Of a DNA stretch of 21,691 bases, positions 6,926-15,108 are shown piece by piece (positions within the stretch are counted from its first letter, which is position 1; every line of letters starts with the position of its first letter). Source of the DNA: Sterolibacterium sp964437515 (GTDB taxonomy: Bacteria; Pseudomonadota; Gammaproteobacteria; Burkholderiales; Rhodocyclaceae); assembly GCA_964437515.1 (NCBI GenBank), contig CAYTHB010000043.1, forward strand, positions 1 through 21,691. Reading direction: 5' to 3'. A model generated the notes under the pieces. It had not been told where the DNA came from. It was given only the letters and a program-made list of their open reading frames with translations, and did not search any database. The translations under genes were made by a program, and so were the position numbers.

Positions 6926-8092
6926 ATGGGACATCGTATGCTGATACTGGGTGCTGGTCGCATCGGCGCGTGTATTGCCAAGGCACTGGCCAGCAGTGGT
7001 CGTTATGAGGTGACTCTGGCCGACAAGTTTCCTGAGGCGTTACAAGGTTTGCAGTCTGGCCTTAAACCTGACGCTGCCGCTGGCTTTCAAACTGCGATTG
7101 TGGATGTCGAGAAGTGTGGCGAGTTGCTCAAGCTCATGAAAAAACATGAGGCCGTGCTGTCTGCCTGTTCTTTTCATCAGAACCGTTTGATTGCGGAATG
7201 TGCCTTGAAAGCGGGTTTGAGCTATTTCGACCTGACTGAGGATGTCGAAACCACACGGCATATCCGCGAGCTGGCACGCAAGGCGCAAGCCGGGCAGATT
7301 TTTATGCCGCAATGCGGTTTGGCGCCGGGGTTCATCAGTATTCTGGGAAATGCCGTTGCGCAGAAATTCGATGAATTACATTCGCTCAGACTGCGTGTGG
7401 GTGCCTTGCCGGAGTTTCCCAGTAACCAGATGATGTACAACCTGACCTGGTCGACGGAGGGGCTCATCAACGAATATTGCAACCCGTGCGAATCCATTCG
7501 CGATGGCAAGCCGATTGAAGTGCTTCCGCTGGAAGGGCTGGAAACCTTTTCGCTGGATGGTCTGGAATATGAGGCATTCAACACATCGGGCGGATTGGGC
7601 TCGCTGTGTGAAACCTGGCGAAAGCGAGTGCGGGAATTGAACTACAAGACGATACGCTATCCGGGGCATTGTTATCTGATGCACTTTCTCATCAATGAAC
7701 TTCGTTTGGGCGAGGTGGGGGAGCGACGTGCCATGCTCAAGCAGATTTTTGAAAGCTCCGTTGCTGGCACGCATCAGGATATCGTGCTGATACTGGTGGT
7801 GGGTAGCGGGATGATCGATGGCAAGTTGATGAATGAGACGGCATTACGTAAGGTGTATCACGGTGAGTTTCTGGGAGGAAAGTGGAGTGCTATCCAGAAA
7901 ACTACGGCCATGTCGGCGGCTGTCGTGGTTGATCTACATTTTCAGGGCATGCTGGCGCGATCGGGATTTATCCGACAGGAGGACGTGTCCCTCGATAAGT
8001 TCATGAATAGCGAATTTGCGTTTTTCTTTCGGTCGGCGCATGAGGCGGAAAACAAGATGGCGCATGGTAGGGGCAGGGAGACTCGATCATGA
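6926..8092 (+). CDS. Saccharopine dehydrogenase / lysine 6-dehydrogenase family protein
   Basis: NAD(P)-dependent dehydrogenase, 388 residues. The Rossmann motif GAGRIG is at residues 9-14, followed by LADK after the second strand. A saccharopine-dehydrogenase-type C-terminal half follows (CGLAPGFISILGN, then YPGHCYLMHFL). The family includes enzymes that release 2-aminoadipate semialdehyde (allysine) from saccharopine, and single-domain L-lysine 6-dehydrogenases of about 385 residues that make it directly from lysine. The length and the absence of a lysine-ketoglutarate reductase domain or neighbour make either possible; I slightly favour lysine dehydrogenase. The start is set by AAAGGAGG five bases before the ATG. 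The stop overlaps the aldehyde dehydrogenase start by four bases (ATGA), so the two products are probably made in balance. Confidence 0.85.
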   Translation: MGHRMLILGAGRIGACIAKALASSGRYEVTLADKFPEALQGLQSGLKPDAAAGFQTAIVDVEKCGELLKLMKKHEAVLSACSFHQNRLIAECALKAGLSYFDLTEDVETTRHIRELARKAQAGQIFMPQCGLAPGFISILGNAVAQKFDELHSLRLRVGALPEFPSNQMMYNLTWSTEGLINEYCNPCESIRDGKPIEVLPLEGLETFSLDGLEYEAFNTSGGLGSLCETWRKRVRELNYKTIRYPGHCYLMHFLINELRLGEVGERRAMLKQIFESSVAGTHQDIVLILVVGSGMIDGKLMNETALRKVYHGEFLGGKWSAIQKTTAMSAAVVVDLHFQGMLARSGFIRQEDVSLDKFMNSEFAFFFRSAHEAENKMAHGRGRETRS

Positions 8093-9642
8093 AAACCCAA
8101 AAAGCTCAGATAAGCCAAAATATTTTTTTGCGCGATGCTGTACAGGATGGGCAGGTTTCTGGATTGATCGGAAGTACACCTGTCCCGCCCAGTGCCACGC
8201 CGCTGCTGCATCGCTCTCCCATTGATCTGACAAGGCTTCCCGGCGTTTCCGTGTTGTCTGTCAATGATTATGAAGCGATGATGCAGCGATTGTCTGCGGC
8301 TTTTGACGTGTTTCGCTCCATACCTGCCCCGCATCGGGGTCAGTTAATCAAGGTTTTTGCCACGAAAGTGGCTGAACACAAGGAGGCATTGGCGACGCTC
8401 ATTACGCTGGAAGTGGGCAAGATTCGTAGCGAAGCACTGGGTGAGGTGCAGGAAGTCATCGACATCTGCGATTTTGCTTTGGGACTCTCACGCCAATTGC
8501 ATGGGCTGACGATTGTTAGTGAGCGACCGGAACATCGCATGATGGAACAATGGCATCCGCTGGGTATTGTCGGTGTGATTACTGCGTTCAATTTTCCGAT
8601 GGCGGTCTGGGCGTGGAACGCCTGCATCGCACTGGTGTGCGGCAATGGGGTGCTATGGAAACCTTCGGAGCAGACACCGAATTGTGCGCGGGCTCTTTTT
8701 CGTTTGCTGCAGGAGTCCCTCGCAGAATTTCCAGACTTTCCACGGGATATTGCCGCCGTAGCCTTCGGGGGGCGCGAACTTGGGCAATGTCTGGCCGATG
8801 ATCGACGTATTGCGTTGATCTGTGCAACAGGTTCCTGTGCGATGGGACGCGATGTGGCAGCACGTGCAGGGGCGCGGCTCGGGAAAAGTCTGCTGGAGTT
8901 GGGAGGAAACAATGCGCTGATCTGCGCGCCGTCGGCCGATATTGAACTCGCTTTGAGAGCCATCGTATTTTCGGCAGCGGGGACGACGGGCCAGCGTTGT
9001 ACGAGTCTGCGTCGTTTGATCGTGCATGAATCCCTGCATGACAAGATGCTGGAGCGTATTCAAAAAGCCTTTGAGAGCCTGCGTATTGGTGACCCACGTG
9101 AAGATGGCGTCCTGATGGGGCCGCTGGTGTCCGAACAGGCTGGGCAACGCATGCAAAGCACCCTGCATCAGGCAAAATCACAAGGAGGACGCATCATCGT
9201 CGGCGGAGATCGGATCACGGAGGGCGTACCTTCTGGCTACTATGTGAGACCTGCATTGCTGTCTTGTTCTTCGCAAATTGCCGCCATGCGTGAGGAAACC
9301 TTTGCACCCATCCTGTACGCCATACCCTATAAAACACTGGAAGAAGCCATTGCCTTGAACAATGCCGTCGCCCAAGGGCTTTCATCCGCGCTCTTTACGA
9401 ATGACTTGAAGGAGGCGGAAGTGTTTCTCAGTGCGTGGGGTTCGGATTGTGGCATTGCGAATATCAATATCGGGACATCGGGTGCTGAAATCGGTGGCGC
9501 ATTCGGCGGTGAAAAAGATACTGGTGGCGGACGTGAGAGTGGTTCGGATGCATGGAAAAACTATATGCGTCGCGCCACCAATACCCTCAATTACGGCAAT
9601 AGCTTACCTTTGGCGCAAGGAGTTCGGTTTGATGTTGTTTAG
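8089..9642 (+). CDS. ALDH7-type 2-aminoadipate semialdehyde dehydrogenase
   Basis: NAD-dependent aldehyde dehydrogenase, 517 residues, of the antiquitin (ALDH7A1) type, which oxidises 2-aminoadipate semialdehyde (in equilibrium with piperideine-6-carboxylate) to 2-aminoadipate. The nucleotide-binding TAFNFP has Asn168, the general base region LELGGNN has Glu270, and the nucleophile is Cys304 in TTGQRCTSLRR. The ALDH7 hallmark FGGEKDTGGGRESGSDAWK comes near the C-terminus, followed by LPLAQGVRFDV. The N-terminus is about 20 residues longer and more variable than usual. It is translationally coupled to the preceding dehydrogenase, whose presumed product is its substrate. No clear terminator follows; tRNA-fMet has its own promoter 55 bases on. 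Confidence 0.93.
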   Translation: MKTQKAQISQNIFLRDAVQDGQVSGLIGSTPVPPSATPLLHRSPIDLTRLPGVSVLSVNDYEAMMQRLSAAFDVFRSIPAPHRGQLIKVFATKVAEHKEALATLITLEVGKIRSEALGEVQEVIDICDFALGLSRQLHGLTIVSERPEHRMMEQWHPLGIVGVITAFNFPMAVWAWNACIALVCGNGVLWKPSEQTPNCARALFRLLQESLAEFPDFPRDIAAVAFGGRELGQCLADDRRIALICATGSCAMGRDVAARAGARLGKSLLELGGNNALICAPSADIELALRAIVFSAAGTTGQRCTSLRRLIVHESLHDKMLERIQKAFESLRIGDPREDGVLMGPLVSEQAGQRMQSTLHQAKSQGGRIIVGGDRITEGVPSGYYVRPALLSCSSQIAAMREETFAPILYAIPYKTLEEAIALNNAVAQGLSSALFTNDLKEAEVFLSAWGSDCGIANINIGTSGAEIGGAFGGEKDTGGGRESGSDAWKNYMRRATNTLNYGNSLPLAQGVRFDVV

Positions 9643-9696
9643 GTGGGTTGAAATGCACATGATCTATTCTTCAACCAAAAAAATCACTTAAAAAAC

Positions 9697-9725
9697 TTGA
9701 CGTGACCTGAGGTAATGCCTAGAAT
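9697..9725 (+). promoter_or_regulatory. Promoter of tRNA-fMet
   Basis: TTGACG (9697-9702) and TAGAAT (9720-9725) are exactly 17 bases apart, with the tRNA 5' end at 9733. An A-rich stretch just upstream could act as an UP element. Confidence 0.85.
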
Positions 9726-9732
9726 TCTGCCT

Positions 9733-9809
<77 letters not shown>

Positions 9810-9823
9810 CCGAATTTAATGAG

Positions 9824-9861
9824 GGATCAATGACACCACGTCCTTGATCCTTTTTTATTTT
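9824..9861 (+). terminator. Intrinsic terminator of tRNA-fMet
   Basis: GGATCAA (9824-9830) pairs with TTGATCC (9844-9850), with possible extra GA/TC pairs inside the loop, followed by TTTTTTATTTT. It lies ahead of purB and ends the tRNA transcript. Confidence 0.85.
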
Positions 9862-9891
9862 GTTCTCATTACGTTTCGTTCCCAGCTTCCC

Positions 9892-11259
9892 ATGACACTC
9901 TCCATGCTGACCGCGCTTTCGCCCCTTGATGGCCGCTATGCGCAGAAACTCGATACCTTGCGTGCACACTTTTCTGAATATGGCTTGATCAAACGCCGTG
10001 TTCAAGTGGAAATCGAATGGTTGAAGACGCTGGCTGCAGCGCCGCAGATTACCGAGATTCCGGGCTTTTCTGCGACGACGCTGCAAGCGTTGCAGGAGGT
10101 CATGGAGGGCTTTAGCGAGGCAGATGCCGAAGCGATCAAAACCATCGAAGCGCGCACCAATCATGATGTCAAGGCGATGGAATACTGGCTCAAGGAGCAG
10201 CTCTCGGCCAATGCCGAAGTCATGGCGGCCTCCGAGTTCATACACTTTGGCTGCACCTCGGAAGACATCAATAACCTGTCACATGCCCTGATGTTGCAGG
10301 AGGCGCGCCGCGATGTGTTGCTGCCGACCTTGCAGCAACTGGTGACTCGCTTTCGCGCACTGGCGCATGAACATGCCGCGCTGTCGCTGCTTTCGCGCAC
10401 CCATGGCCAACCGGCGACCCCGAGTACGCTGGGCAAGGAAATGGCCAATATCTGCGCCCGCCTTGAACGCGCCTTGCAGCGCATCGCAGCGGTTTCGCTA
10501 ACGGCTAAATTCAATGGTGCGGTGGGTAACTACAACGCGCATCTTTCGGCGTATCCCGACATCGACTGGGAGGCCTTCAACCGCAGTTTCGTCGAGTCTT
10601 TTGGGTTGGAATTCAACCCTTACACCATCCAGATCGAGCCGCATGATGCGATGGCGGAGCTGTTTGATGCCATCGCCCGCGCCAATACCATCCTGCTCGA
10701 TGCCGACCGCGATTTGTGGCAGTACATTTCCTTGGGTTATTTCAAGCAGAAACCCAAGGCAGGGGAAATCGGCTCTTCCACCATGCCGCACAAGGTCAAT
10801 CCGATCGACTTTGAAAATTCCGAAGGCAATCTGGGGCTGGCCAATGCCGTACTGCGCCATCTGGCGGAAAAGCTGCCCATTTCGCGGCTCCAGCGCGATT
10901 TGACAGATTCGACGGTGCTACGCAATATGGGTGTGGCGTATGGCTATTCGTTACTCGCCTATGACTCGACCCTGCGTGGTCTGGGCAAGCTGGAAGCCGA
11001 TGCCGAACGTATGCGCGGCGATCTGGATGAGTGCTGGGAAGTGCTGGCCGAGCCGATCCAGACGGTGATGCGTCGCTATGGTGTGGCGAATCCCTATGAA
11101 AAACTGAAAGAACTGACGCGTGGCAAGAGTATTACCCGCGAAGGCTTGCATGAGTTCATTCGCACCCTGGAAATTCCAGAAGGTGAAAAAACCCGCCTGC
11201 TGGCGATGACCCCCTCCAGCTATCTGGGCAAGGCGGTTGAACTGGCGCAGCGTGTTTGA
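9892..11259 (+). CDS. purB: Adenylosuccinate lyase
   Basis: Cleaves SAICAR and adenylosuccinate, releasing fumarate, in purine synthesis. The 455-residue product begins MTLSMLTALSPLDGRYAQKL, like the 456-residue E. coli PurB. The fumarase/aspartase superfamily signature GSSTMPHKVNP is at 294-304, holding the catalytic serine loop. The general acid His171 lies in SRTHGQPATPS at the same number as in E. coli. I chose the ATG at 9892. The frame extends upstream to a TTG at 9844, but that lies inside the tRNA-fMet terminator. The ribosome-binding site is weak, and no obvious promoter separates it from the terminator. It is followed after 12 bases by a small DUF2322-like gene. Confidence 0.97.
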   Translation: MTLSMLTALSPLDGRYAQKLDTLRAHFSEYGLIKRRVQVEIEWLKTLAAAPQITEIPGFSATTLQALQEVMEGFSEADAEAIKTIEARTNHDVKAMEYWLKEQLSANAEVMAASEFIHFGCTSEDINNLSHALMLQEARRDVLLPTLQQLVTRFRALAHEHAALSLLSRTHGQPATPSTLGKEMANICARLERALQRIAAVSLTAKFNGAVGNYNAHLSAYPDIDWEAFNRSFVESFGLEFNPYTIQIEPHDAMAELFDAIARANTILLDADRDLWQYISLGYFKQKPKAGEIGSSTMPHKVNPIDFENSEGNLGLANAVLRHLAEKLPISRLQRDLTDSTVLRNMGVAYGYSLLAYDSTLRGLGKLEADAERMRGDLDECWEVLAEPIQTVMRRYGVANPYEKLKELTRGKSITREGLHEFIRTLEIPEGEKTRLLAMTPSSYLGKAVELAQRV

Positions 11260-11271
11260 GGGGGTGTGAAC

Positions 11272-11601
11272 ATGGCCTTTGCCGATAATCTCAAGCAATT
11301 ACCGAAAGTCTCACATCTTGCCGCCTTGCAGCTCCTCGATGGTGAGGGGCAGGTGGTGGCGACGATAGAAAACAAACCCGGACAAACCGGCTCGCTGACG
11401 GTGTACAACCATCTGGGGCAGATTTTTGGCGCGATTACGGCAGAGGCTGCCAGAAAAGGTGTTGAACTCTATGCCGAGCATAGCGAGGATGCGCGCGCCA
11501 ATCCGGGTAAGCATCCCAATATCGACCGTTTGCTGCAATTGATCGAATGCGAACCCCGGCAAACCTTGCGCGTGAAGCATGTGTTTGCGCTGGGGGATTG
11601 A
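11272..11601 (+). CDS. Small conserved protein, DUF2322-like
   Basis: A 109-residue soluble protein beginning MAFADNLKQLPKVSHLAALQ, with a conserved-looking end in NPGKHPNIDRLLQLIE. The pattern (an 'xFADNLxxLP' start, a GSLxVYxxL centre, HxEDARAxPGKHPNIDRLL) matches my memory of the DUF2322 family of beta- and gammaproteobacteria, whose function is unknown. The start is the ATG at 11272, with GAGGGGG upstream; a GTG two codons earlier is also possible. It is 12 bases behind purB, so it is very likely co-transcribed, and it is closed by a strong terminator. I see no membrane segment or catalytic motif. Confidence 0.8.
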   Translation: MAFADNLKQLPKVSHLAALQLLDGEGQVVATIENKPGQTGSLTVYNHLGQIFGAITAEAARKGVELYAEHSEDARANPGKHPNIDRLLQLIECEPRQTLRVKHVFALGD

Positions 11602-11625
11602 GTCATTTGCGACAAAGTTGAGGCG

Positions 11626-11659
11626 AAAAAAAGCCGCATCGGTTGATGCGGCTTTTTTT
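11626..11659. terminator. Bidirectional intrinsic terminator
   Basis: A perfect 15-bp stem, AAAAAAAGCCGCATC with GATGCGGCTTTTTTT, closes a GGTT loop. The run of T on one strand and of A on the other lets it stop both the purB transcript (plus) and the rpmB-rpmG transcript (minus), which converge here. Confidence 0.93.
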
Positions 11660-11682
11660 GGAATACTGCGGCTGAATGTAGC

Positions 11683-11850
11683 TTATTTCAGCTTGATTTC
11701 CTTGTAAGCGACATGCTTGCGTGCCTTGGGATCGAATTTCATGATCTCCATTTTTTCAGGCATGGTGCGCTTGTTTTTGGTGGTGGTATAGAAATGGCCA
11801 GTGCCGGCCGTGGATTCGAGCTTGATTTTTTCGCGGGCGCCTTTGGCCAT
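11683..11850 (-). CDS. rpmG: 50S ribosomal protein L33
   Basis: A 55-residue basic protein of the large ribosomal subunit, located near the E site. It starts MAKGAREKIKLESTAGTGHF and ends in HVAYKEIKLK, the same length as E. coli L33. It contains no cysteine, so it is the zinc-independent form. GGAGAA stands four bases before the ATG. It follows rpmB on the same strand after 48 bases, the usual rpmB-rpmG order, and ends just before the shared terminator. Confidence 0.97.
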   Translation of the reverse strand: MAKGAREKIKLESTAGTGHFYTTTKNKRTMPEKMEIMKFDPKARKHVAYKEIKLK

Positions 11851-11898
11851 GATGTTCTCCGGTCAGTATCTTGACGTGTGATCGTTTAACTTGAACGC

Positions 11899-12135
11899 TT
11901 AGACAGCAACGCCGCGACCGCGCAGGTCGGCGAGCACAGCATCGATGCCGTTTTTGTCGATGGTGCGCAGACCGGCGTTCGAGACGCGCAGACGCACCCA
12001 ACGATTTTCGCTTTCAACCCAGAACTTGCGGTATTGCAGGTTCGGCAGAAAACGACGTTTGGTTTTGTTGTTGGCGTGGGAAACGTGGTTTCCGACCATC
12101 GGGGCCTTGCCCGTTACTTGGCATACGCGGGACAT
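11899..12135 (-). CDS. rpmB: 50S ribosomal protein L28
   Basis: A 78-residue ribosomal protein beginning MSRVCQVTGKAPMVGNHVSH and containing the L28 pattern NNKTKRRFLPNLQ; the same length as E. coli L28. It retains Cys5 only, so it is not a zinc-ribbon type. GGAGCA precedes the ATG by six bases. It is first in the rpmB-rpmG operon, with a good promoter 40-70 bases upstream. Confidence 0.97.
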   Translation of the reverse strand: MSRVCQVTGKAPMVGNHVSHANNKTKRRFLPNLQYRKFWVESENRWVRLRVSNAGLRTIDKNGIDAVLADLRGRGVAV

Positions 12136-12174
12136 GTGAGTTGCTCCAGGGTTCTATGTTCAGCAAAGCCCACG

Positions 12175-12204
12175 ATTATACCCGAGCCGGATGAATTTGT
12201 TCAA
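12175..12204 (-). promoter_or_regulatory. Promoter of rpmB-rpmG
   Basis: On the minus strand TTGAAC (12204-12199) and a perfect TATAAT (12180-12175) are 18 bases apart. This separates the ribosomal operon from radC upstream. Confidence 0.8.
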
Positions 12205-12262
12205 GAAAAATAAAGGGTAAATTCCTATGCAGTCGATTTGCTGGTGATAACAAGGTTCTGCG

Positions 12263-12940
12263 TTATAACAAACCGCGTTCGGCAAATGAGAGCGGTGCGG
12301 CATGGCCGGCAACGATGAAGTGATCCAGCACGCGCACATCGACCATGGCGAGAGCCTGTTTGAGGGTGCTCGTCAGTAGCTCATCTGCGCGTGAAGGTTC
12401 GGCCACACCCGAGGGATGATTGTGAGCAAAAATCACCGCCGCTGCGTTGTGGTGGAGTGCCTGTTTGACGATTTCACGCGGGTAGACGCTGGTTTGGCTG
12501 AGTGTGCCGCGAAATAATTCTTCGCTGGTAATGAGCTGATTTTGCGTATCCAGCCAGAGCACCATGAATACTTCGTGCGGCCGCTGCGCCAGATTGAGGC
12601 GCAGCCAGTCGCGTACCGCAGCGGGCGTGGCGAGGATGTCGTGACGCTGCAAATCCTCCTTCAATGCGCGCCGCGCCATTTCCATGACGGCCTGTAACTG
12701 GGCGTATTTCGCCAGCCCCATGCCGGGAATGTCGGAAAACTCGGTCGCGCTGGCATGACATAGATGTGTCAGTGAACCAAAGTGCGCGAGTAAATCGCGC
12801 GCCAGATCGACGGCACTTTTGCCCTTGATGCCGACACGGAGGAAGAGTGCCAGCAGTTCGGCATCCGACAGCGCAGCCGCGCCATGTTGCAGCAGACGTT
12901 CGCGCGGGCGTTCGTTCTCGGGCCAATCGGTAATCGCCAT
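12263..12940 (-). CDS. radC: RadC family JAB/MPN domain protein
   Basis: A 225-residue protein of the RadC/YicR family. Residues 1-95 form a helical part with a helix-hairpin-helix-like FSDIPGMGLAKYAQL near 68-82. Residues 100-225 form the JAB1/MPN metalloprotease fold with its metal motif HNHPSG at 173-178 and Asp186. The old role in DNA repair is not well supported and the true function is unknown. Its 5' end is 45 bases from the divergent coaBC start, the common radC-coaBC-dut arrangement. AGGAAG precedes the ATG, but a bit far away. No terminator separates it from the rpmB promoter. Confidence 0.93.
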   Translation of the reverse strand: MAITDWPENERPRERLLQHGAAALSDAELLALFLRVGIKGKSAVDLARDLLAHFGSLTHLCHASATEFSDIPGMGLAKYAQLQAVMEMARRALKEDLQRHDILATPAAVRDWLRLNLAQRPHEVFMVLWLDTQNQLITSEELFRGTLSQTSVYPREIVKQALHHNAAAVIFAHNHPSGVAEPSRADELLTSTLKQALAMVDVRVLDHFIVAGHAAPLSFAERGLL

Positions 12941-12985
12941 GCGTTAGAATTCCGCTTCCTGTTATGGATGAAGAATTGTAACGTC

Positions 12986-14182
12986 ATGAAGGAACTCTCG
13001 GGCAAGTCTATCGTGCTGGGTGTCACCGGCGGGGTTGCGGCGTATAAGGCGGCGGAGTTGGCGCGTCTGCTGGTGAAGGTGGGTGCGGCGGTCGATGTCG
13101 TACTCACCGAAGCGGGCGCAAATTTTGTCGGTGCGGCTACTTTTCAGGCACTCACGGGGCGGCCGGTCTGGGGCGATTTGTGGGATAGCCGTCAGCAGCG
13201 CGGTATGGGGCACATCGACCTCACCCGTGGGGCGGATGTCATCCTAGTCGCCCCCGCCACGGCGGATTTTCTTGCCAAGGTGGTGCACGGACGCGCCGAT
13301 GATTTATTGACGACCCTGTGTCTGGCGCGGGAATGTCCCTTGTTGGTCGCTCCCGCCATGAATCGCCAGATGTGGGAAAACCCCGCCACACAACGCAATA
13401 TGACGCAGTTGGTTGCGGATGGCGTGCGTCTGTTAGGCCCAGCGTGTGGCGAGCAAGCGTGCGGTGAATTCGGTCTGGGGCGGATGCTGGAGCCGGTGGA
13501 AATCTTCGATGCGCTGGTGGCGTATTTTCAGCCGCAGGTGCTGGCAGGGCGAAGGGTTTTGCTCACCGCCGGACCGACGTTTGAAGCCATCGACCCAGTG
13601 CGTGGCATCACCAATTCAAGCTCCGGCAAGATGGGTTTTGCGCTGGCACGCGCCTGCGCTGAGGCCGGTGCCGAGGTCACGCTGGTAGCCGGTCCCGTCG
13701 GACTGCCGACCCCGCAGAAGGTGAAACGCATCAACGTGCAAGGTGCACAGGAGATGCGCATGGCGGTGCTGCAGACGGTGGCGGCGACAGATATTTTTAT
13801 CAGCGTGGCTGCAGTGGCGGATTACCGGCCGGTGCAGGTGGCAGAACACAAGATCAAGAAAACGGCGGCAGGGGCGCAGCTCACCATAGAATTAACGGCG
13901 AACCCCGATATTTTGGCCGAAGTGGCGGCACTTCCCGCCGCACCCTTCTGCGTCGGCTTTGCCGCAGAAAGTCAGAATCTCGCTACCTACGCAGAAAATA
14001 AACGTCAGGCGAAAAAGCTGCCGTTAGTGGTCGGCAATCTGGTGCAGGATGGCTTGGGGGGCGATAGCAATAGTGTCATTTTGTTTGATGCCAGCGGCCA
14101 GCATCGCCTGACCCCCGGGGCAAAACTGGAAGTCGCGCGCGGCATCGTCGCGCATATCGCCAACATGCTGGAGCAGGACTGA
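12986..14182 (+). CDS. coaBC: Bifunctional phosphopantothenoylcysteine synthetase/decarboxylase
   Basis: Two steps of coenzyme A synthesis in one 398-residue protein. The N-terminal CoaC flavoprotein has GVTGGVAAYK near residue 12, the active-site His76 in MGHIDL, PAMNRQMW (123-130) and the catalytic Cys159 in QACGEFGLGRM. The C-terminal CoaB has ITNSSSGKMGFALA from 208, with Asn210, and the KIKK lysine that binds the acyl-phosphate intermediate. I chose the ATG at 12986, which matches the E. coli start; an in-frame ATG at 12968 would add six residues. The stop overlaps the dut start by one base (TGATG), so translation of the two is coupled. Confidence 0.97.
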   Translation: MKELSGKSIVLGVTGGVAAYKAAELARLLVKVGAAVDVVLTEAGANFVGAATFQALTGRPVWGDLWDSRQQRGMGHIDLTRGADVILVAPATADFLAKVVHGRADDLLTTLCLARECPLLVAPAMNRQMWENPATQRNMTQLVADGVRLLGPACGEQACGEFGLGRMLEPVEIFDALVAYFQPQVLAGRRVLLTAGPTFEAIDPVRGITNSSSGKMGFALARACAEAGAEVTLVAGPVGLPTPQKVKRINVQGAQEMRMAVLQTVAATDIFISVAAVADYRPVQVAEHKIKKTAAGAQLTIELTANPDILAEVAALPAAPFCVGFAAESQNLATYAENKRQAKKLPLVVGNLVQDGLGGDSNSVILFDASGQHRLTPGAKLEVARGIVAHIANMLEQD

Positions 14183-14643
14183 TGCCTACGATTGATATCA
14201 AAATACTGGATGCGCGCCTGAAGGATGCGACCGGTGAATTGACACCGCATTACGCCACACCGGGCGCGGCGGGGCTGGATTTACGCGCCTGCATCGATGC
14301 GCCTTTGTTGATCGAACCGGGCACAACGCATCTCGTGCCAACTGGCATCGCCATCCATCTGGCCGATCCGGGGCTGGCAGCGATGATCCTGCCGCGCTCA
14401 GGCTTGGGACACAAGCATGGCATCGTGCTCGGTAATCTGGTCGGGCTGATCGATTCGGATTATCAGGGGCAGATTTTTGTTTCCACCTGGAATCGCGGTG
14501 GCACATCTTTTACGCTGAATCCCATGGAGCGTCTGGCGCAACTGGTGGTCGTGCCGGTGTTGCAGGTGGGTTTCAATGTGGTCGAGGAGTTTTCCGCCAG
14601 TCAGCGCGGTGAGGGCGGGTTTGGTAGTACGGGCAAGCATTGA
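14182..14643 (+). CDS. dut: dUTP diphosphatase
   Basis: Trimeric dUTPase of 153 residues that hydrolyses dUTP to dUMP, keeping uracil out of DNA and feeding thymidylate synthesis. All five family motifs are visible: AGLDLRA (30-36), PRSGLGHKHG (71-80), the uracil-binding hairpin GNLVGLIDSDYQG with catalytic Asp91, ERLAQLV (116-122) and the P-loop-like C-terminal arm RGEGGFGSTGKH. It overlaps coaBC by one base. Confidence 0.97.
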   Translation: MPTIDIKILDARLKDATGELTPHYATPGAAGLDLRACIDAPLLIEPGTTHLVPTGIAIHLADPGLAAMILPRSGLGHKHGIVLGNLVGLIDSDYQGQIFVSTWNRGGTSFTLNPMERLAQLVVVPVLQVGFNVVEEFSASQRGEGGFGSTGKH

Positions 14644-14672
14644 TTCGGCGGGTGAATCTGGGAGCCGCAGTT

Positions 14673-14695
14673 GTTCGCTGGTTGTGGCAGCGAAC
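14673..14695 (+). other. Hairpin behind dut
   Basis: GTTCGCTG (14673-14680) pairs perfectly with CAGCGAAC (14688-14695) over a 7-base loop. No T-run follows, so it is not a standard terminator; it may protect or end the coaBC-dut transcript. The rest of the 212-base gap between dut and the antitoxin holds nothing else I can recognise up to the relB promoter. Confidence 0.4.
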
Positions 14696-14795
14696 TCTGT
14701 TGCAGATAGGGGGGCTCAATCCTGCCTTGCGTGTGTGAGGTTGGAACCGTAGTTTCGCCCATCGGCAAGGGTGGGCGGTGGCAGGACTCCCTCTA

Positions 14796-14823
14796 TTATC
14801 ATTTGCATGAATAGCTCTATAAT
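14796..14823 (+). promoter_or_regulatory. Promoter of the toxin-antitoxin pair
   Basis: TTATCA (14796-14801) and a perfect TATAAT (14818-14823) are 16 bases apart, about 30 bases before the antitoxin ATG. Antitoxin operons of this type usually repress their own promoter. Confidence 0.6.
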
Positions 14824-14855
14824 TAGGTCTGTATTTTGATCTGAAGGAGCAAGTC

Positions 14856-15107
14856 ATGGAACAAATGCACGCCAGCCTCAGCGTCAGCATGTCTGAATTC
14901 AAGAAGAACCCGTCCCGCATCAAACAGGATGCGGGCTTGCAGCCTGTTGCCGTGTTGAATCATAACCGTCCCGCGTTTTATCTGCTGGACCCCGAAGTGT
15001 ACGAATCTATACTGGATCGACTGGAAGATATCTCGCTTGCCAGCCTGATCCATGAACGGCTGGCCATGAAAGCGCAGGCGGTCGAAGTTGATATCGACAC
15101 CATCTGA
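14856..15107 (+). CDS. relB: Antitoxin of a RelBE/StbDE-type module
   Basis: An 83-residue acidic protein starting MEQMHASLSVSMSEFKKNPS. The N-terminal half has the Phd/YefM/StbD pattern (SMSEFKKNPS, then PVAVLNHNRPAFYLLDPEVYE) that forms a dimeric DNA-binding fold. The C-terminal tail, about residues 50-83, would wrap around the toxin. GAAGGAG stands seven bases before the ATG. It is directly followed by the toxin gene, so the pair is a type II toxin-antitoxin module with self-repression expected from the family. Whether it is better called StbD or RelB depends on a profile search. Confidence 0.88.
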   Translation: MEQMHASLSVSMSEFKKNPSRIKQDAGLQPVAVLNHNRPAFYLLDPEVYESILDRLEDISLASLIHERLAMKAQAVEVDIDTI

Positions 15108-15108
15108 C

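Noticed and set aside
8340..9181. Several long minus-strand frames of 170-234 codons
   Set aside because: They are antisense to the ALDH7 gene, overlap each other in different frames and have no recognisable domains.
9646..9676. GGTTGAA...TTCAACC inverted repeat behind the ALDH7 gene as a terminator
   Set aside because: The 17-base loop is long and the stem is followed by A residues, not T, on the coding strand.
9844..9891. Upstream TTG start that would lengthen PurB by 16 residues
   Set aside because: It lies in the tRNA-fMet terminator, and the ATG at 9892 matches the E. coli N-terminus.
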